A DNA stretch of 64,000 nt from Buchnera aphidicola (Macrosiphoniella sanborni) (GTDB lineage Bacteria > Pseudomonadota > Gammaproteobacteria > Enterobacterales > Enterobacteriaceae). This document shows positions 30,799 through 41,290 of the stretch, in pieces. A program made the translations under genes and the position numbers. Below the pieces are notes generated by a model, which made no database searches, had not been told where the DNA came from, and was given only the letters and a program-made list of their open reading frames with translations. Within the stretch, counting starts at the first letter, position 1, and the number at the start of each line of letters is the position of its first letter. Location of the stretch: positions 62,001 through 126,000 of the forward strand of contig NZ_CP034864.1 of NCBI RefSeq assembly GCF_005080885.1, given 5' to 3'.

Positions 30799-32019
30799 AT
30801 GAAACGAGTAGTTATTACGGGTATGGGTATTATTTCTAGTATTGGTAATAATAAAGAAGAAGTATTGAATTCATTATATCATGGTCTTTCCGGAATAGTT
30901 TATTCAGAAGAAATGAAGAAAATAAATATGCGCAGTAATATTTGGGGTAATATTAAGTTAAATGATATTTGTATGCTTACAAAAAAAATAGATCGATTTA
31001 TGAATAATGCTGCTAGATATTCATTTTTAACCATGCTTGAAGCCATTAAAGATGCAAATATAAGTGATCAACGTTATCAAAAAAATCCTCGTGTTGGAAT
31101 TATTACAGGATCAGGATGCAGTTGTTTAAGTTATTTTCTCTGTGATAATAAAAGTAATATTAAGAATGAATATATTTCTAAAATTACTAGTCCTTATTTT
31201 ACTATTCAAACTATGCCTTCTGTAATATCTGCTTGTTTATCGGTCTTATTTAAAATTTATGGAGTTAATTATTCTATAAGTTCAGCTTGTGCTACTTCTG
31301 CACATTGTATTGGAAATGCATTTGAATTAATTCAATTTGGTAAACAAGATCTTATTTTTGCAGGCGGTGCAGAAGAAGTAAGTTTAGAATTAGCTCGTCA
31401 CTTTGATACTATGCGAGTTTTATCTACTCATTTTAATAAATTTCCACAAAAAGCTTCACGTGTTTATGATATAAACCGTGATGGTTTTGTTATTTCAGGT
31501 GGGGCTGGAATTGTAGTTATGGAAGAATTGACTTATGCTTTATCTCGTGGAGCACATATTTATGCAGAAATTATTGGATATGCAGCAACATCAGATGGTT
31601 CAAATATGGTTGTTCCTTCGGGAGATGGGGCTTTTCGTTGCATGAACTTAGCAAGAAATAAGAAAAAAATATCTGTTGATTATATTAATGTACATGGAAC
31701 TTCTACTAAAATCGGGGATATAATAGAATTAAAGGCTATCAAAAAAATATTTTTCAATGAAAAAAAACCAATGATATCAGCAACAAAATCAATGACAGGA
31801 CACGCTTTAGGAGCTTCGGGAGTACATGAAATAATTTATACACTATTAATGATGCAAAATAATTTTATAGCTCCGACTATTAACATTGAAAGATTAGATC
31901 CTAATGCAGAAAATATGAATATTATTCAGAAAACTAAAAATATAAAAATTACTACGGCTATGTCTAATAGTTTTGGTTTTGGTGGAACAAACACTTCATT
32001 AATAATAAAAAAATATTAA
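30799..32019 (+). CDS. fabB: 3-oxoacyl-[acyl-carrier-protein] synthase I
   Basis: Condensing enzyme for fatty acid elongation, needed for unsaturated fatty acids in E. coli. The 406 residues equal E. coli FabB. The catalytic triad is visible: Cys164 in SSACATSAH, His299 in VHGTSTKIGD and His335 in MTGHALGASG. The last residues FGFGGTNTSLI form the normal glycine-rich end. It stands alone, with a strong long-stem terminator downstream. AGGATT before the ATG is the likely ribosome binding site. Confidence 0.97.
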   Translation: MKRVVITGMGIISSIGNNKEEVLNSLYHGLSGIVYSEEMKKINMRSNIWGNIKLNDICMLTKKIDRFMNNAARYSFLTMLEAIKDANISDQRYQKNPRVGIITGSGCSCLSYFLCDNKSNIKNEYISKITSPYFTIQTMPSVISACLSVLFKIYGVNYSISSACATSAHCIGNAFELIQFGKQDLIFAGGAEEVSLELARHFDTMRVLSTHFNKFPQKASRVYDINRDGFVISGGAGIVVMEELTYALSRGAHIYAEIIGYAATSDGSNMVVPSGDGAFRCMNLARNKKKISVDYINVHGTSTKIGDIIELKAIKKIFFNEKKPMISATKSMTGHALGASGVHEIIYTLLMMQNNFIAPTINIERLDPNAENMNIIQKTKNIKITTAMSNSFGFGGTNTSLIIKKY

Positions 32020-32082
32020 TGTTATATATTATATTTTATAAAGTGCAGAATATGAAATCTTTTGATAGATGTTTATTTTTTT

Positions 32083-32130
32083 AACAAAAAATCATTTTAA
32101 TATTAAAAAATATTAAAATGATTTTTTGTT
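32083..32130 (+). terminator. Terminator of fabB (22-bp stem)
   Basis: Perfect 22-base arms, AACAAAAAATCATTTTAATATT on the left and its reverse complement on the right, around an AAAA loop. The right arm contains the T-run. One of the longest perfect hairpins in the window. Confidence 0.75.
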
Positions 32131-32203
32131 GTTAAAATATATAATTTAATTATAAACATAAAAGCTATATTTATTTATTTTATATTAAAGAAGAGAAATT
32201 GAT

Positions 32204-33154
32204 ATGAATCAATTAAATGTATTAAAAAAATTTTCTACTATTGTCGCAGATACTAGTGATATCGAATCTATTTGCAAATATAAACCAGAAGATGCAACGA
32301 CTAATCCATCTTTAATACTGCAAGCAGTCAAGTCAGATAAAAATCAAATATTTATTGAAAAAGCTATACAATATGCAAAAAAAAAAGGAGGTTCATATAA
32401 AGATCAAATAATTAATGCAAGTGATAAAATATTAGTTGATTTAGGGATAGCTATTTTAAAAAAAATACCAGGTTATATTTCTAGTGAAGTTGATGCTCGT
32501 TTTTCTTTTAATACAGAAAAATGTATTTTAAAAGCACATAAATTAATTAATTTATATGAAGAATCAGGTATTTCTAGAAATAGAGTATTAATTAAGCTCG
32601 CTTCAACTTGGGAATGTATTAAAGCTGCAGAAATATTAATGCAAGATAATATTTTATGTAATTTAACTCTTTTATTTTCATTTGCACAAGCTCGAGCCTG
32701 TGCGGAATCTAATGTTTTTTTGATATCACCTTTTGTTGGAAGAATTTATGATTGGTATATTTCTCAAAATTTGCTATCTAAATCTTTTACAGGAAAAGAT
32801 CCCGGTGTTTTATCAGTTTGTAAAATATATGAATATTACAAAAAATACAATTATAAAACTATTATTATGGCTGCAAGTTTTCGTAACATTCAACAAATAT
32901 TATACTTATCTGGTTGTGATAAATTAACTATTTCTCCTATTTTATTACAAGAATTAGAATCTTATCCCGGTATCATAGATAAGCAACTTACACTTCCTGA
33001 TCTTGTATTATCACCTCCTGTTTCTCTTTCTGAGGATGAGTTTAGATGGGAACATAACCAAGATGCTATGGCTGTGCATAAATTATCCGAAGGTATACGT
33101 AATTTTAGCAAAGACCAAATAGATTTAGAAAGAATACTTTCTAAAAGAATATAA
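32204..33154 (+). CDS. talA: Transaldolase
   Basis: Moves a dihydroxyacetone unit between sugar phosphates in the non-oxidative pentose phosphate pathway. The 316 residues have the transaldolase signature DATTNPSLI at 30-38 and the Schiff-base Lys131 in [11 protein letters not shown]. The length equals E. coli TalA. It precedes a transketolase gene by 41 bases, the same pair as E. coli talA-tktB, so the two are probably one transcription unit. With gnd also in the window, the pathway can supply ribose 5-phosphate and erythrose 4-phosphate for histidine and aromatic synthesis. Confidence 0.96.
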   Translation: MNQLNVLKKFSTIVADTSDIESICKYKPEDATTNPSLILQAVKSDKNQIFIEKAIQYAKKKGGSYKDQIINASDKILVDLGIAILKKIPGYISSEVDARFSFNTEKCILKAHKLINLYEESGISRNRVLIKLASTWECIKAAEILMQDNILCNLTLLFSFAQARACAESNVFLISPFVGRIYDWYISQNLLSKSFTGKDPGVLSVCKIYEYYKKYNYKTIIMAASFRNIQQILYLSGCDKLTISPILLQELESYPGIIDKQLTLPDLVLSPPVSLSEDEFRWEHNQDAMAVHKLSEGIRNFSKDQIDLERILSKRI

Positions 33155-33195
33155 TTTTTTTAAAAATAATTTATTAATTATATAATAGGAAACCT

Positions 33196-35193
33196 ATGTG
33201 TTTACGAAAAGAATTAGCTAATGCGATTCGTATTTTAAGTATAGATGCTGTTCAAAATGCTAAATCAGGTCATCCCGGTATGCCCATGGGAATGGCGGAT
33301 ATTGCTGAAGTATTATGGAGAGATTTTTTAAAACATAGTCCTAGAAATCCTAATTGGTACAATCGTGATCGCTTTGTATTATCTAATGGACATGGTTCTA
33401 TGTTGTTATATAGTTTATTACATCTTACAGGATATGATTTATCAATAGATGAATTAAAAAATTTTCGACAACTTAATTCAAAAACTCCTGGACATCCTGA
33501 AATAGGTGAAACTCCTGGAGTTGAAACAACTACTGGTCCATTGGGACAAGGATTAGCTAATGCTGTTGGTATGGCGATTGCTGAAAGAACTTTAGGTGCC
33601 TATTTTAACAGGCCAGGATATAATATTATTGATCATTATACTTGGGTATTTGTAGGTGATGGTTGTTTAATGGAAGGAATTTCTCATGAAGTATGTTCTT
33701 TAGCTGGTACTTTAAATCTCGGTAAATTAGTTGTTTTTTATGATAAAAATAATATTTCAATAGATGGAAAAGTCTCTAATTGGTTTACAGATGATACAGC
33801 AAAACGTTTCGAATCTTATAATTGGCATGTTATAGATAATATAAATGGTCATGATTCAAATATGATTCATAAAAGTATAAAAATAGCACAATCAGTAACA
33901 AATAAACCTTCACTTATTATTTGCAATACTATTATTGGATTTGGTTCTCCTAATAAATCAGGAACTTCAGAATCACATGGAGCTCCTCTTGGAGAAAAAG
34001 AAATCTCTTTAACTCGAAAAAAATTAAATTGGAATTATACTTCTTTCCAGATTCCTGACAACGTTTATAAACAATGGAATTGTGTAGAAAAAGGATTACA
34101 GTTTGAAAAAGAGTGGAATGAATTATTTTCTTTATATCAATTTCAATACCCTGATCTATCTGTTGAATATTTAAGACGGGTCAATACACAATTGCCTTTG
34201 AATTGGGATCAAGAAACTGAAAATTATATCAGTTTTTTACAAAATAATACACAGAATATTGCTAGTCGACAAGCATCTCAAAACACATTAGAAAAATATG
34301 CAAAAATTTTACCTGAATTAATAGGTGGTTCAGCAGATTTATCACCTAGCAATTTAACTATTTGGTCTGGTTGCAAATCTATAAAAGATAACTTATCTGG
34401 AAATTATATACATTATGGAGTCCGTGAGTTTGGAATGACAGCAATTGCTAATGGTATATCTCATCATGGAGGATTTATCCCTTATACTGCTACATTTTTA
34501 ATGTTTGTAGAATATGCTCGAAATGCAGTTCGTATGGCTGCTTTAATGAATACAAAACATATTTTTGTATATACTCATGATTCTATTGGATTAGGTGAAG
34601 ATGGTCCTACACATCAACCTGTTGAGCAAATAGCTAGTTTACGCATGACTCCTAATATAGATGTATGGAGACCTAGTGATCAAGTTGAAACAGCAGTAGC
34701 TTGGAAACAAGCAATCGAAAGAAAATCAGGACCAACTGCATTAATTTTATCTCGTCAAAATTTACCTCAATTTTTTAGGAATACGAAACAATTAAGTCAT
34801 ATTTCATATGGAGCTTATGTATTATATGACTCTCAAAAACCACTTGATATAATTTTTATATCTACTGGTTCAGAACTTTATATTACTTTGATGTCTGCAA
34901 AAAAACTTACATCTTTAGGATATTCTACGCGTGTAGTGTCCATGCCTTCTACTAATGTTTTTGATAGACAAAATTCTTCTTATAAAGAATACATATTACC
35001 TTCTTATGTTACTAAAAGAGTTGCAATTGAAGCAAGTATAGAAGATTTTTGGTATAAATATACAGGTATTAATGGTTTAATTATTGGGATGAAAACATTT
35101 GGAGCATCAGCTCCAGCAGAAGATTTATTTAAAAAATTTGGTTTTACTATAGATCATATAGTTAAACAAGCAATAGTTTTATTGAAATCATAA
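33196..35193 (+). CDS. tktB: Transketolase
   Basis: Thiamine diphosphate enzyme transferring two-carbon units between sugar phosphates. The 665 residues contain the start [11 protein letters not shown], the cofactor motif VGDGCLMEG near residue 155 with the matching asparagine region ([10 protein letters not shown]), and the C-terminal [16 protein letters not shown] and [15 protein letters not shown] catalytic segments. It follows talA directly, which is why tktB is the symbol offered, though as a sole transketolase it could equally be called tkt. A strong GC-rich terminator follows. Confidence 0.96.
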   Translation: MCLRKELANAIRILSIDAVQNAKSGHPGMPMGMADIAEVLWRDFLKHSPRNPNWYNRDRFVLSNGHGSMLLYSLLHLTGYDLSIDELKNFRQLNSKTPGHPEIGETPGVETTTGPLGQGLANAVGMAIAERTLGAYFNRPGYNIIDHYTWVFVGDGCLMEGISHEVCSLAGTLNLGKLVVFYDKNNISIDGKVSNWFTDDTAKRFESYNWHVIDNINGHDSNMIHKSIKIAQSVTNKPSLIICNTIIGFGSPNKSGTSESHGAPLGEKEISLTRKKLNWNYTSFQIPDNVYKQWNCVEKGLQFEKEWNELFSLYQFQYPDLSVEYLRRVNTQLPLNWDQETENYISFLQNNTQNIASRQASQNTLEKYAKILPELIGGSADLSPSNLTIWSGCKSIKDNLSGNYIHYGVREFGMTAIANGISHHGGFIPYTATFLMFVEYARNAVRMAALMNTKHIFVYTHDSIGLGEDGPTHQPVEQIASLRMTPNIDVWRPSDQVETAVAWKQAIERKSGPTALILSRQNLPQFFRNTKQLSHISYGAYVLYDSQKPLDIIFISTGSELYITLMSAKKLTSLGYSTRVVSMPSTNVFDRQNSSYKEYILPSYVTKRVAIEASIEDFWYKYTGINGLIIGMKTFGASAPAEDLFKKFGFTIDHIVKQAIVLLKS

Positions 35194-35208
35194 TTTTTTA
35201 CAATCATG

Positions 35209-35237
35209 ATGGGGCTAAATAATAGCCCCATTTTTTT
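35209..35237 (+). terminator. Rho-independent terminator after tkt
   Basis: ATGGGGCTA-AATAA-TAGCCCCAT followed by seven T residues. A 9-bp stem with five G-C pairs and a 5-base loop, starting 15 bases after the stop; the clearest intrinsic terminator in the window. Confidence 0.92.
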
Positions 35238-35285
35238 ATAGAAAAGTAATAATATTATTTATTAAAAATTTTTTTAGGATTAAAT

Positions 35286-36413
35286 ATGATTTGTCCAATT
35301 ACTGATTTAGCAAAACAGTTAATTTCTATTCCATCTATTAGCCCGAAAGATTTAGGTTGTCAAAACATTATTATAAAACGTTTATATAATATTGGATTTA
35401 AAATTAAAAAAATTAATATTAATGATACAGAAAATTTTTGGGCTTTTAGAGGTATTGGAAAAACATTAACATTTTTAGGGCATACAGATGTAGTTTCACC
35501 AGGAGAAAAACAAGATTGGAATACAGATCCGTTTACTCCAGTGATTCATAATGGATTTTTATTTGGTCGAGGTGCGTCAGATATGAAAGGTGCTTTAGCA
35601 TCTATGATTGTAGCTGCTGAAAATTTTATAAAAAAATTTCCATATCATAAAGACCGATTGTCGTTCCTTATTACCTCAGATGAAGAATCAAGTGCACTAA
35701 ATGGTACTATTAAAGTAGTACAATATTTACAGTCGAAAAATAATATTATTAATTATTGCATAGTGGGAGAGCCAACTAGTACTAAAAAAATTGGAGATGT
35801 TATAAAAAATGGAAGACGAGGTTCTATTACAGTTAATTTAATAGTTAATGGAATTCAAGGACATATTGCGTATCCTCATTTAGCAGATAACCCAATACAT
35901 AAAGCATTACCTATTATTTTGAAAATATTATCTATAAAATTAGATAATGGAAACAAATTTTTTTCACCTAGTAGTATAAATATTGCAAACATTCATTCTG
36001 GAGAAGGAGCGAGTAATATCATTCCTAAATCTTTATTTGTACAATTTAATATTCGTTTCAATACAGAAGTTTCAGAGAGCGAAATTAAATCTCAGATAAT
36101 AAATATATTAGATGAAAGCAATGTTAATTATTCTGTAAAATGGATACTGTCAGGAATGCCTTTTCTTACGAAGAAAGGTGTATTAACAGATACCGTAATA
36201 AAATCTATTGAATATTTTAATAATAAAAAACCTATTTTATCGACTTCCGGTGGTACATCTGATGGAAGGTTTGTTTCTTTAATGGGTGCTGAAGTGATTG
36301 AACTTGGTTTAACTAATCCTACAATTCATAAAGTTAACGAATGTGTAAGAATATCTGATTTACAATTGTTAAGTGCTATATATGAAGATATTATGAAAAG
36401 ATTGCTGCTTTAA
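35286..36413 (+). CDS. dapE: Succinyl-diaminopimelate desuccinylase
   Basis: Zinc enzyme of the succinylase branch of lysine/diaminopimelate synthesis. The 375 residues match E. coli in length. The metal ligands and catalytic residues are visible: His66 and Asp68 in [12 protein letters not shown], Asp99 in [10 protein letters not shown], the Glu pair in TSDEESSA at 133-134 and His348 in NPTIHKVNE. It belongs to the same pathway as dapA, the next-but-one gene, which is on the opposite strand. It starts 49 bases past the tkt terminator. Confidence 0.97.
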   Translation: MICPITDLAKQLISIPSISPKDLGCQNIIIKRLYNIGFKIKKININDTENFWAFRGIGKTLTFLGHTDVVSPGEKQDWNTDPFTPVIHNGFLFGRGASDMKGALASMIVAAENFIKKFPYHKDRLSFLITSDEESSALNGTIKVVQYLQSKNNIINYCIVGEPTSTKKIGDVIKNGRRGSITVNLIVNGIQGHIAYPHLADNPIHKALPIILKILSIKLDNGNKFFSPSSINIANIHSGEGASNIIPKSLFVQFNIRFNTEVSESEIKSQIINILDESNVNYSVKWILSGMPFLTKKGVLTDTVIKSIEYFNNKKPILSTSGGTSDGRFVSLMGAEVIELGLTNPTIHKVNECVRISDLQLLSAIYEDIMKRLLL

Positions 36414-36432
36414 TTTACAAAAATAATATATG

Positions 36433-36487
36433 CAATGATAATTTAAATTCATACAAGATGCAGAATATCATTGAGATAAACTGCATC
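36433..36487. other. Two interleaved inverted repeats (possible pseudoknot or alternative hairpins)
   Basis: Between the convergent ends of dapE and the bamC-like gene lie CAATGATA (36433-36440), GATGCAG (36457-36463), TATCATTG (36466-36473) and CTGCATC (36481-36487). The order A-B-A'-B' means both stems can form together only as an H-type pseudoknot, or alternatively as mutually exclusive hairpins. They may simply be transcript ends. There is no T-run. Confidence 0.4.
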
Positions 36488-36554
36488 GATTAATATTAAT
36501 TATAATATATTATAAAAATACATTTATCATTTTAAATTTTTTAAAAAAATATAT

Positions 36555-36815
36555 TTAAACAGGAGGTGATATATCATAATTTTTCTTTTCTAAATCTTGA
36601 TCTTGATAAGGAATAGTATATTCTTCATTTTTCATAGGAAGATTAACGTCTTTAGGAATAATTAATTCTTTTAATTGATTTTTTGCTTGCATAAAATTAA
36701 TATCGTCATATTTATGAAAATTTTTTAATGCACAAGAAGAAGTTAGAAATATACTAATTATTTGTAATATAAATATAATTTTAAAAAACTTTCGATTATT
36801 TTTAAAGATTGGCAT
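36555..36815 (-). CDS. bamC: Truncated BamC (NlpB) lipoprotein, N-terminal lasso only
   Basis: BamC is a lipoprotein of the outer-membrane BAM complex. This 86-residue protein has a basic start, a hydrophobic segment (about 11-24) and a lipobox-like TSSC with Cys28. The rest aligns without large gaps to the unstructured N-terminal part of E. coli BamC: L-KEL--P----LP----EY-IP and ending DISPP where E. coli has DIRPP. Both globular domains of BamC (about 260 residues) are absent, and no remnant is visible downstream. It overlaps the end of dapA by 14 bases; E. coli has the same dapA-bamC order. The lipobox is imperfect (T at -3). Confidence 0.8.
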   Translation of the reverse strand: MPIFKNNRKFFKIIFILQIISIFLTSSCALKNFHKYDDINFMQAKNQLKELIIPKDVNLPMKNEEYTIPYQDQDLEKKNYDISPPV

Positions 36816-37677
36816 ATTGAATTGCTTTCTCCAGTTGTAAACATGTAGAATTTAAAATTGGAGTCATGGGCAAACGAAGTGTATCATTTTTTATTAATCC
36901 TATTTTTTTAGCTAACCATTTTACAGGAATAGGATTAGTTTCTATAAATAATGCTTCATGTAATAACATTAAACGTTTATTGATAGATCTTGCATTAATA
37001 AAATCTCCTTGTAATGCATAAGAACAAATTTGCGCCATCTCTCTAGCAGCGATATTGGCTGTGACTGATATGACACCTTGACCACCTAATTGCATAAAAT
37101 CTAATGATGTAGCATCATCCCCACTAATCAATAAAAAATCATTTTTTACTATTTCTTTTATTTTGTTTATTCTTGATAAATCTCCAGTTGCTTCTTTAAT
37201 TCCTATGATATTTTTAAATTTAGCTAATCTAGCAACTGTTTCAGGTAATAAATCACATCCAGTACGACTGGGAACATTATATAAAATTTGTGGTAATTCA
37301 GTATTTTCTGAAATAGCTTTAAAATGTTCGTATAATCCTTCTTGAGTAGGTTTATTGTAATAGGGTGTAACAGTTAAACATCCAGAAATACCAGATTTTT
37401 CAAATCTTTTTGTTAAAGAAATAGCTTCTGTTGTTGCGTTGGCCCCTGTTCCTGCAATGACTGGAATGCGTTTATCTGCTAATTCTAATGTAAGCATGAC
37501 AACATTAATATGTTCTTCTTGACTTAATGTAGCTGATTCTCCTGTTGTTCCAACAGAAACAATAGCTGTAGTTTTATTTAATACATGATAATTAATTAAT
37601 TTTTTTAAACTAGAATGACAAATCTGACCTTTTTCATCCATGGGTGTAATTAGTGCAACAATACTTCCTTTGAACAT
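36802..37677 (-). CDS. dapA: 4-hydroxy-tetrahydrodipicolinate synthase
   Basis: First committed enzyme of lysine/diaminopimelate synthesis, condensing pyruvate with aspartate semialdehyde. The 291 residues (E. coli 292) keep the Schiff-base Lys161 in GIKEATGD, Tyr133 in [10 protein letters not shown] and the GTTGESATL motif at 43-51. A GGAGGAG ribosome binding site precedes the ATG. It is the first gene of the dapA-bamC pair. The C-terminal end overlaps the bamC start. Confidence 0.97.
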   Translation of the reverse strand: MFKGSIVALITPMDEKGQICHSSLKKLINYHVLNKTTAIVSVGTTGESATLSQEEHINVVMLTLELADKRIPVIAGTGANATTEAISLTKRFEKSGISGCLTVTPYYNKPTQEGLYEHFKAISENTELPQILYNVPSRTGCDLLPETVARLAKFKNIIGIKEATGDLSRINKIKEIVKNDFLLISGDDATSLDFMQLGGQGVISVTANIAAREMAQICSYALQGDFINARSINKRLMLLHEALFIETNPIPVKWLAKKIGLIKNDTLRLPMTPILNSTCLQLEKAIQYANL

Positions 37678-38125
37678 TAGTTGTTCTCCTCCATAAAAAA
37701 TATCTTATGGGATGCTTGACATATTTAAAAAAAATAGTATATAAGAATTATAGATATATTATTTAGAATAATATCATGTTATAGTTTTAATAGTATTAGA
37801 ATAATTTATACTATAAAATATTAACAATACTATAACCACAAGAATTATTAATATAATTAAAACATGTTAGTTTAAAACTATTTTTGTTTTTTAATGTTAT
37901 TTATTAATAAAATATTAAAATGATTAATGTTATATAATAATATTTTTTTATAATATAAAATTGGAAATAAAAAATATATAAAATGTATAATATAAGATTT
38001 TAATATATGACACAATTAAGAATTATTTTAAAAAATATATAGAAATTTTAATATTCAGTTTTATATAAATAAAAAACTATTTCATGGATATATGTTCTGA
38101 AATAAGAATTTATTTCATGATTTTT
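37678..38125. other. 448-base AT-rich spacer between aroC and dapA
   Basis: No open frame of note on either strand, no tRNA and no recognisable RNA gene. The right part must hold the aroC 3' end and the left part the dapA promoter. A plus-strand TTGACA at 37716 with a possible TATATA 16 bases on would point away from dapA toward nothing coding, so it may be chance. Probably remains of deleted genes. Confidence 0.5.
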
Positions 38126-39190
38126 TTATTTTTTACCGCATTGTGCACGAAATCTTAATAAATGATCCATTAAAACAATAGCTACCATTGCTTCAGTAAT
38201 TGGTACTGCACGTAAACCTACGCATGGATCATGCCTGCCTTTCGTAACAATATGAACTTTTTCATGGTTTTTATTGATTGTATTTCCTTGTTTCCGAATG
38301 CTTGATGTTGGTTTAAAAGCTACTTTTAATATAATATTTTCACCGTTGCTAATTCCTCCTAAAATACCTCCAGCATGATTTGTACTAAATCCCTCTGGTG
38401 TAATTTCATCACGATGTATACTACCCTTTTGATTAATTACTGAAAATCCATCTCCAATTTCTAAACCTTTAACTGCATTGATACTTATTAATGCATGAGC
38501 TAGATCTGCATCAAGACGATCAAAAACAGGTTCTCCAAGACCTATAGGTATATTTTCAGCAATAATTGTTATTTCGGCTCCAATTGAATCTCCATCTTTT
38601 TTTAAGCTTTTAATTAAATTTTTAATTTCAATAATGTTTTCATTATTAGGACAAAAAAAAGGATTATTTTCTCTTTCTTTCCATGATTGAAAAGGGCAAT
38701 GTATATCTCCTATTTGAGATAAATATGCACGTATATTTATCCCATATTCATTGTTAAGATATTTTTTTGCAATACCTCCAGCTGCAACTCGCATAGCTGT
38801 TTCCCGAGCAGAAGATCTTCCTCCACCACGATAATCTCTTATTCCATATTTTTTTTCATAAGTATAATCAGCATGTCCTGGTCGAAATATATTTTTTATA
38901 TTTTCATAGTCTTTTGATCGTTGATCATCATTATAAATAATCAACCCAATACTAGTCCCAGTTGTATAACCATTAAATATACCGGAAAGTATATGAACTT
39001 TATCCATTTCTTGACGTGGGGTAGTATAACGAGATGTACCAGGTTTTCTACGATTTAAATCATGTTGTAAATCTTCACAAGATAATTTAAGATTCGGTGG
39101 TGTTCCATCAACTACACATCCTAATGCTTCTCCGTGTGATTCGCCAAAAGTAGTTACACAAAATATTTTACCAATTGTATTGCCAGACAT
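38126..39190 (-). CDS. aroC: Chorismate synthase
   Basis: Last enzyme of the shikimate pathway: turns EPSP into chorismate, using reduced FMN as a cofactor. The 354 residues (E. coli 361) carry the three family signatures: [14 protein letters not shown] at about 16-29, [18 protein letters not shown] at about 120-137 and the C-terminal [12 protein letters not shown]. It is on the minus strand, divergent from smrB. With aroH (61446) in this window it covers the first and last steps of chorismate synthesis, in keeping with a symbiont providing aromatic amino acids. Confidence 0.97.
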   Translation of the reverse strand: MSGNTIGKIFCVTTFGESHGEALGCVVDGTPPNLKLSCEDLQHDLNRRKPGTSRYTTPRQEMDKVHILSGIFNGYTTGTSIGLIIYNDDQRSKDYENIKNIFRPGHADYTYEKKYGIRDYRGGGRSSARETAMRVAAGGIAKKYLNNEYGINIRAYLSQIGDIHCPFQSWKERENNPFFCPNNENIIEIKNLIKSLKKDGDSIGAEITIIAENIPIGLGEPVFDRLDADLAHALISINAVKGLEIGDGFSVINQKGSIHRDEITPEGFSTNHAGGILGGISNGENIILKVAFKPTSSIRKQGNTINKNHEKVHIVTKGRHDPCVGLRAVPITEAMVAIVLMDHLLRFRAQCGKK

Positions 39191-39464
39191 TTTTTTTCTC
39201 TAATATAAAAGTGAATAATATAACTATACAGAACAAATATAAAAAAAATAATGTTTATTTTTGAAAAAATAAAAAATATATTTTATTTTTTTTATGAATA
39301 TAAAAATATTTTTTTAAATAATTTATTTATTAATAATCATATTTTATTTATTGTTTTTATCAAAACTATTAGTTAAAATAAATACATATATTACAAAAAT
39401 TTTAATAAATTATATTAATGTTAATTTTTTTTAAATTCATTCATTTTTATTGGTAATTAAAGTT

Positions 39465-39998
39465 ATGAATAAAAAAAATCGAGATACTATTAATTCGAAT
39501 ATTTTATTTCGTCAATGGTTAAATGGTACTCGTGAAATAGTACAAGATACTATTTTTCATTCTCGAGTTCATAAAAAAAATAATGCTAATATTATATCTA
39601 AACGTTATATTCTTGAACAGAATGCTCACAGTCATTATTTTTCTTATAGAAATAAAACAAATTTATTTAAAGATAATCCTGTTTCTTATATTCGTCATAA
39701 TAGTTCATATAATATCTTAAAAAATTTACAAAAAGGAAAATATAATCCAGATATTTTTCTTGATTTGCATGGATTAACACAATATCAAGCACAACAAGCA
39801 TTAGGTGAGTTAATAACAACATGTCAAAAAGAAAAATATTTTTGTGCACATATTATGCACGGATATGGTAAAAATATATTAAAAAAACAAACCCCTTTTT
39901 GGTTGTCTCAACATCCAGATATTATAGCTTTTCATCAAGCACCTAAATTTTTTGGTAGCGATGCTGCAATTATAGTTATAATTGAAATCCATTCTTAA
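39465..39998 (+). CDS. smrB: SmrB (YfcN), Smr-domain ribosome-rescue endonuclease
   Basis: In E. coli SmrB cleaves mRNA at collided ribosomes. The 177 residues (E. coli 183) match along the whole length: LFRQWLNGTREIVQDTI near the N-terminus, then the Smr domain with DLHGLTQYQAQQALGEL, the catalytic MHGYGKNILKKQTPFWL and FHQAPKFFGSDAAI. The DLH and HGxG active-site motifs are intact. I start at the ATG at 39465; an in-frame TTG at 39450 would add five residues. In E. coli it neighbours aroC, as here, but it is divergent. Confidence 0.93.
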   Translation: MNKKNRDTINSNILFRQWLNGTREIVQDTIFHSRVHKKNNANIISKRYILEQNAHSHYFSYRNKTNLFKDNPVSYIRHNSSYNILKNLQKGKYNPDIFLDLHGLTQYQAQQALGELITTCQKEKYFCAHIMHGYGKNILKKQTPFWLSQHPDIIAFHQAPKFFGSDAAIIVIIEIHS

Positions 39999-40250
39999 AA
40001 AAAGTATAAATATATTTTATTATAGTATAGATAAATGAAATACTTTTATATCAAACTTCTTAAAATAGATCTTTAATTTTTTAATATTGATCTTAACTAT
40101 TATATATTTCATTAAATAATGTTTTATAAAATAATTTTTTATAAAATTACTTATATAAAGTTAAAATCTTTGCAAAATAATATTTATTATTAGTCGTTAT
40201 TATTTATATCTTAAAAAAAAACAATAAAAATATTCATACAATCAAGATTA

Positions 40251-40278
40251 TTCAAAAAATATATTTTTAGCGTATAAT
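40251..40278 (+). promoter_or_regulatory. Probable promoter of the his operon
   Basis: TTCAAA, a 16-base spacer and a perfect TATAAT (40273-40278), about 105 bases before hisG. The -10 box is strong for this sequence but AT-richness raises the chance of false matches. Confidence 0.5.
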
Positions 40279-40292
40279 AGAAAATATTTTCT

Positions 40293-40318
40293 AAAAACCC
40301 TTATTTTGGGTTTTTTTA
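40293..40318 (+). terminator. Terminator-like hairpin upstream of hisG
   Basis: AAAAACCC-TTATTTT-GGGTTTTT, then further T residues, 66 bases before hisG. It lies just past the predicted transcription start. In E. coli the his attenuator terminator stands at this relative place, but no leader peptide is seen here. It could instead end smrB transcription. Confidence 0.65.
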
Positions 40319-40383
40319 TTTTTTAATAAAATAAAAATATAAATTTATTTTTTATATAATAAAATCTTTAAGGAATTTAAAAT

Positions 40384-41283
40384 ATGTTAGATAACAATCG
40401 TGTGCGTGTAGCAATGCAAAAAAATGGTCGTTTAAGTAATGATTCTGTAAAGCTATTAACATGTTGTGGTATTAAAATCAATTTAAAACAAAAAAAATTG
40501 ATAGCTTTTGCTGAAAATATGCCTATTGATGTCATGTTAGTACGTGATGATGATATTCCTGGACTAATAATGGATGGTATAGTAGATTTAGGAATAGTTG
40601 GAGAAAATGTACTAGAAGAAGAATTATTAAAACGAAAATCACATAAATTAGAATGTTCTTATATTACTTTAAGACGTCTTGATTTTGGAATTTGTAGGTT
40701 ATCTTTAGCTTTACCTGTAAATAAAACTTATTCTAATATTACATCTTTAAAAAATATTAGAATAGCTACTTCATATCCTCATTTATTAAAACAATATCTT
40801 GATTCAAAAAATATTATATTTAAATCTTGTATGTTAAATGGATCAGTAGAAGTAGCTCCTAGAGCTGGTTTAGCTGATGCTATTTGTGATTTAGTTTCTA
40901 CAGGAGCAACATTAGAAGCTAATGGTTTACGTGAGGTAGAAGTAGTGTATCATTCACATGCTTGTCTAATTTGTAAAACAGGAGATATTAATTCTAAAAA
41001 AAAAGAAGTAATCAATAAATTAATGACTCGTATTACAGGTGTAATTAAAGCACGTGAATCTAAATATATTATGTTACATGCGCCTATAAATAAATTAGAA
41101 GAAGTAATATCTTTATTACATGGCGCAGAAAGACCTACTATTTTAAAATTAGCAGGTGATAAAAATCGAGTAGCTATGCATATGGTAAGCAGTGAAACAT
41201 TATTTTGGGAAACTATGGAAAAATTGAAAATATTAGGTGCTAGTTCAATTTTAGTATTACCAATTGAAAAAATGATGGAATAA
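40384..41283 (+). CDS. hisG: ATP phosphoribosyltransferase
   Basis: First enzyme of histidine synthesis: joins ATP and PRPP. The 299 residues are the long-form HisG with a C-terminal regulatory domain, same as E. coli (299). Landmarks are [18 protein letters not shown] at the start, the [16 protein letters not shown] segment near 70-85, and the PRPP loop [14 protein letters not shown] near 169-182. A regulatory domain is retained, so feedback inhibition by histidine may persist. It heads the eight-gene operon hisGDCBHAFI, followed by hisD after 7 bases. Confidence 0.97.
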   Translation: MLDNNRVRVAMQKNGRLSNDSVKLLTCCGIKINLKQKKLIAFAENMPIDVMLVRDDDIPGLIMDGIVDLGIVGENVLEEELLKRKSHKLECSYITLRRLDFGICRLSLALPVNKTYSNITSLKNIRIATSYPHLLKQYLDSKNIIFKSCMLNGSVEVAPRAGLADAICDLVSTGATLEANGLREVEVVYHSHACLICKTGDINSKKKEVINKLMTRITGVIKARESKYIMLHAPINKLEEVISLLHGAERPTILKLAGDKNRVAMHMVSSETLFWETMEKLKILGASSILVLPIEKMME

Positions 41284-41290
41284 AATTAAG

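Larger units (their letters stand above)
39999..40383. other. Spacer between smrB and the his operon
   Basis: This 385-base AT-rich region has no open frame with a run of His codons, so no his leader peptide is evident. At its right side are a promoter-like pair (40251-40278) and a hairpin with T-run (40293-40318), both described separately. The rest shows nothing I can support. Confidence 0.55.

Noticed and set aside
37716..37745. Plus-strand TTGACA with TATATA/TATAAG 16-18 bases on
   Set aside because: No gene or RNA lies downstream on that strand before the antisense of aroC; in sequence of this composition such matches occur by chance.
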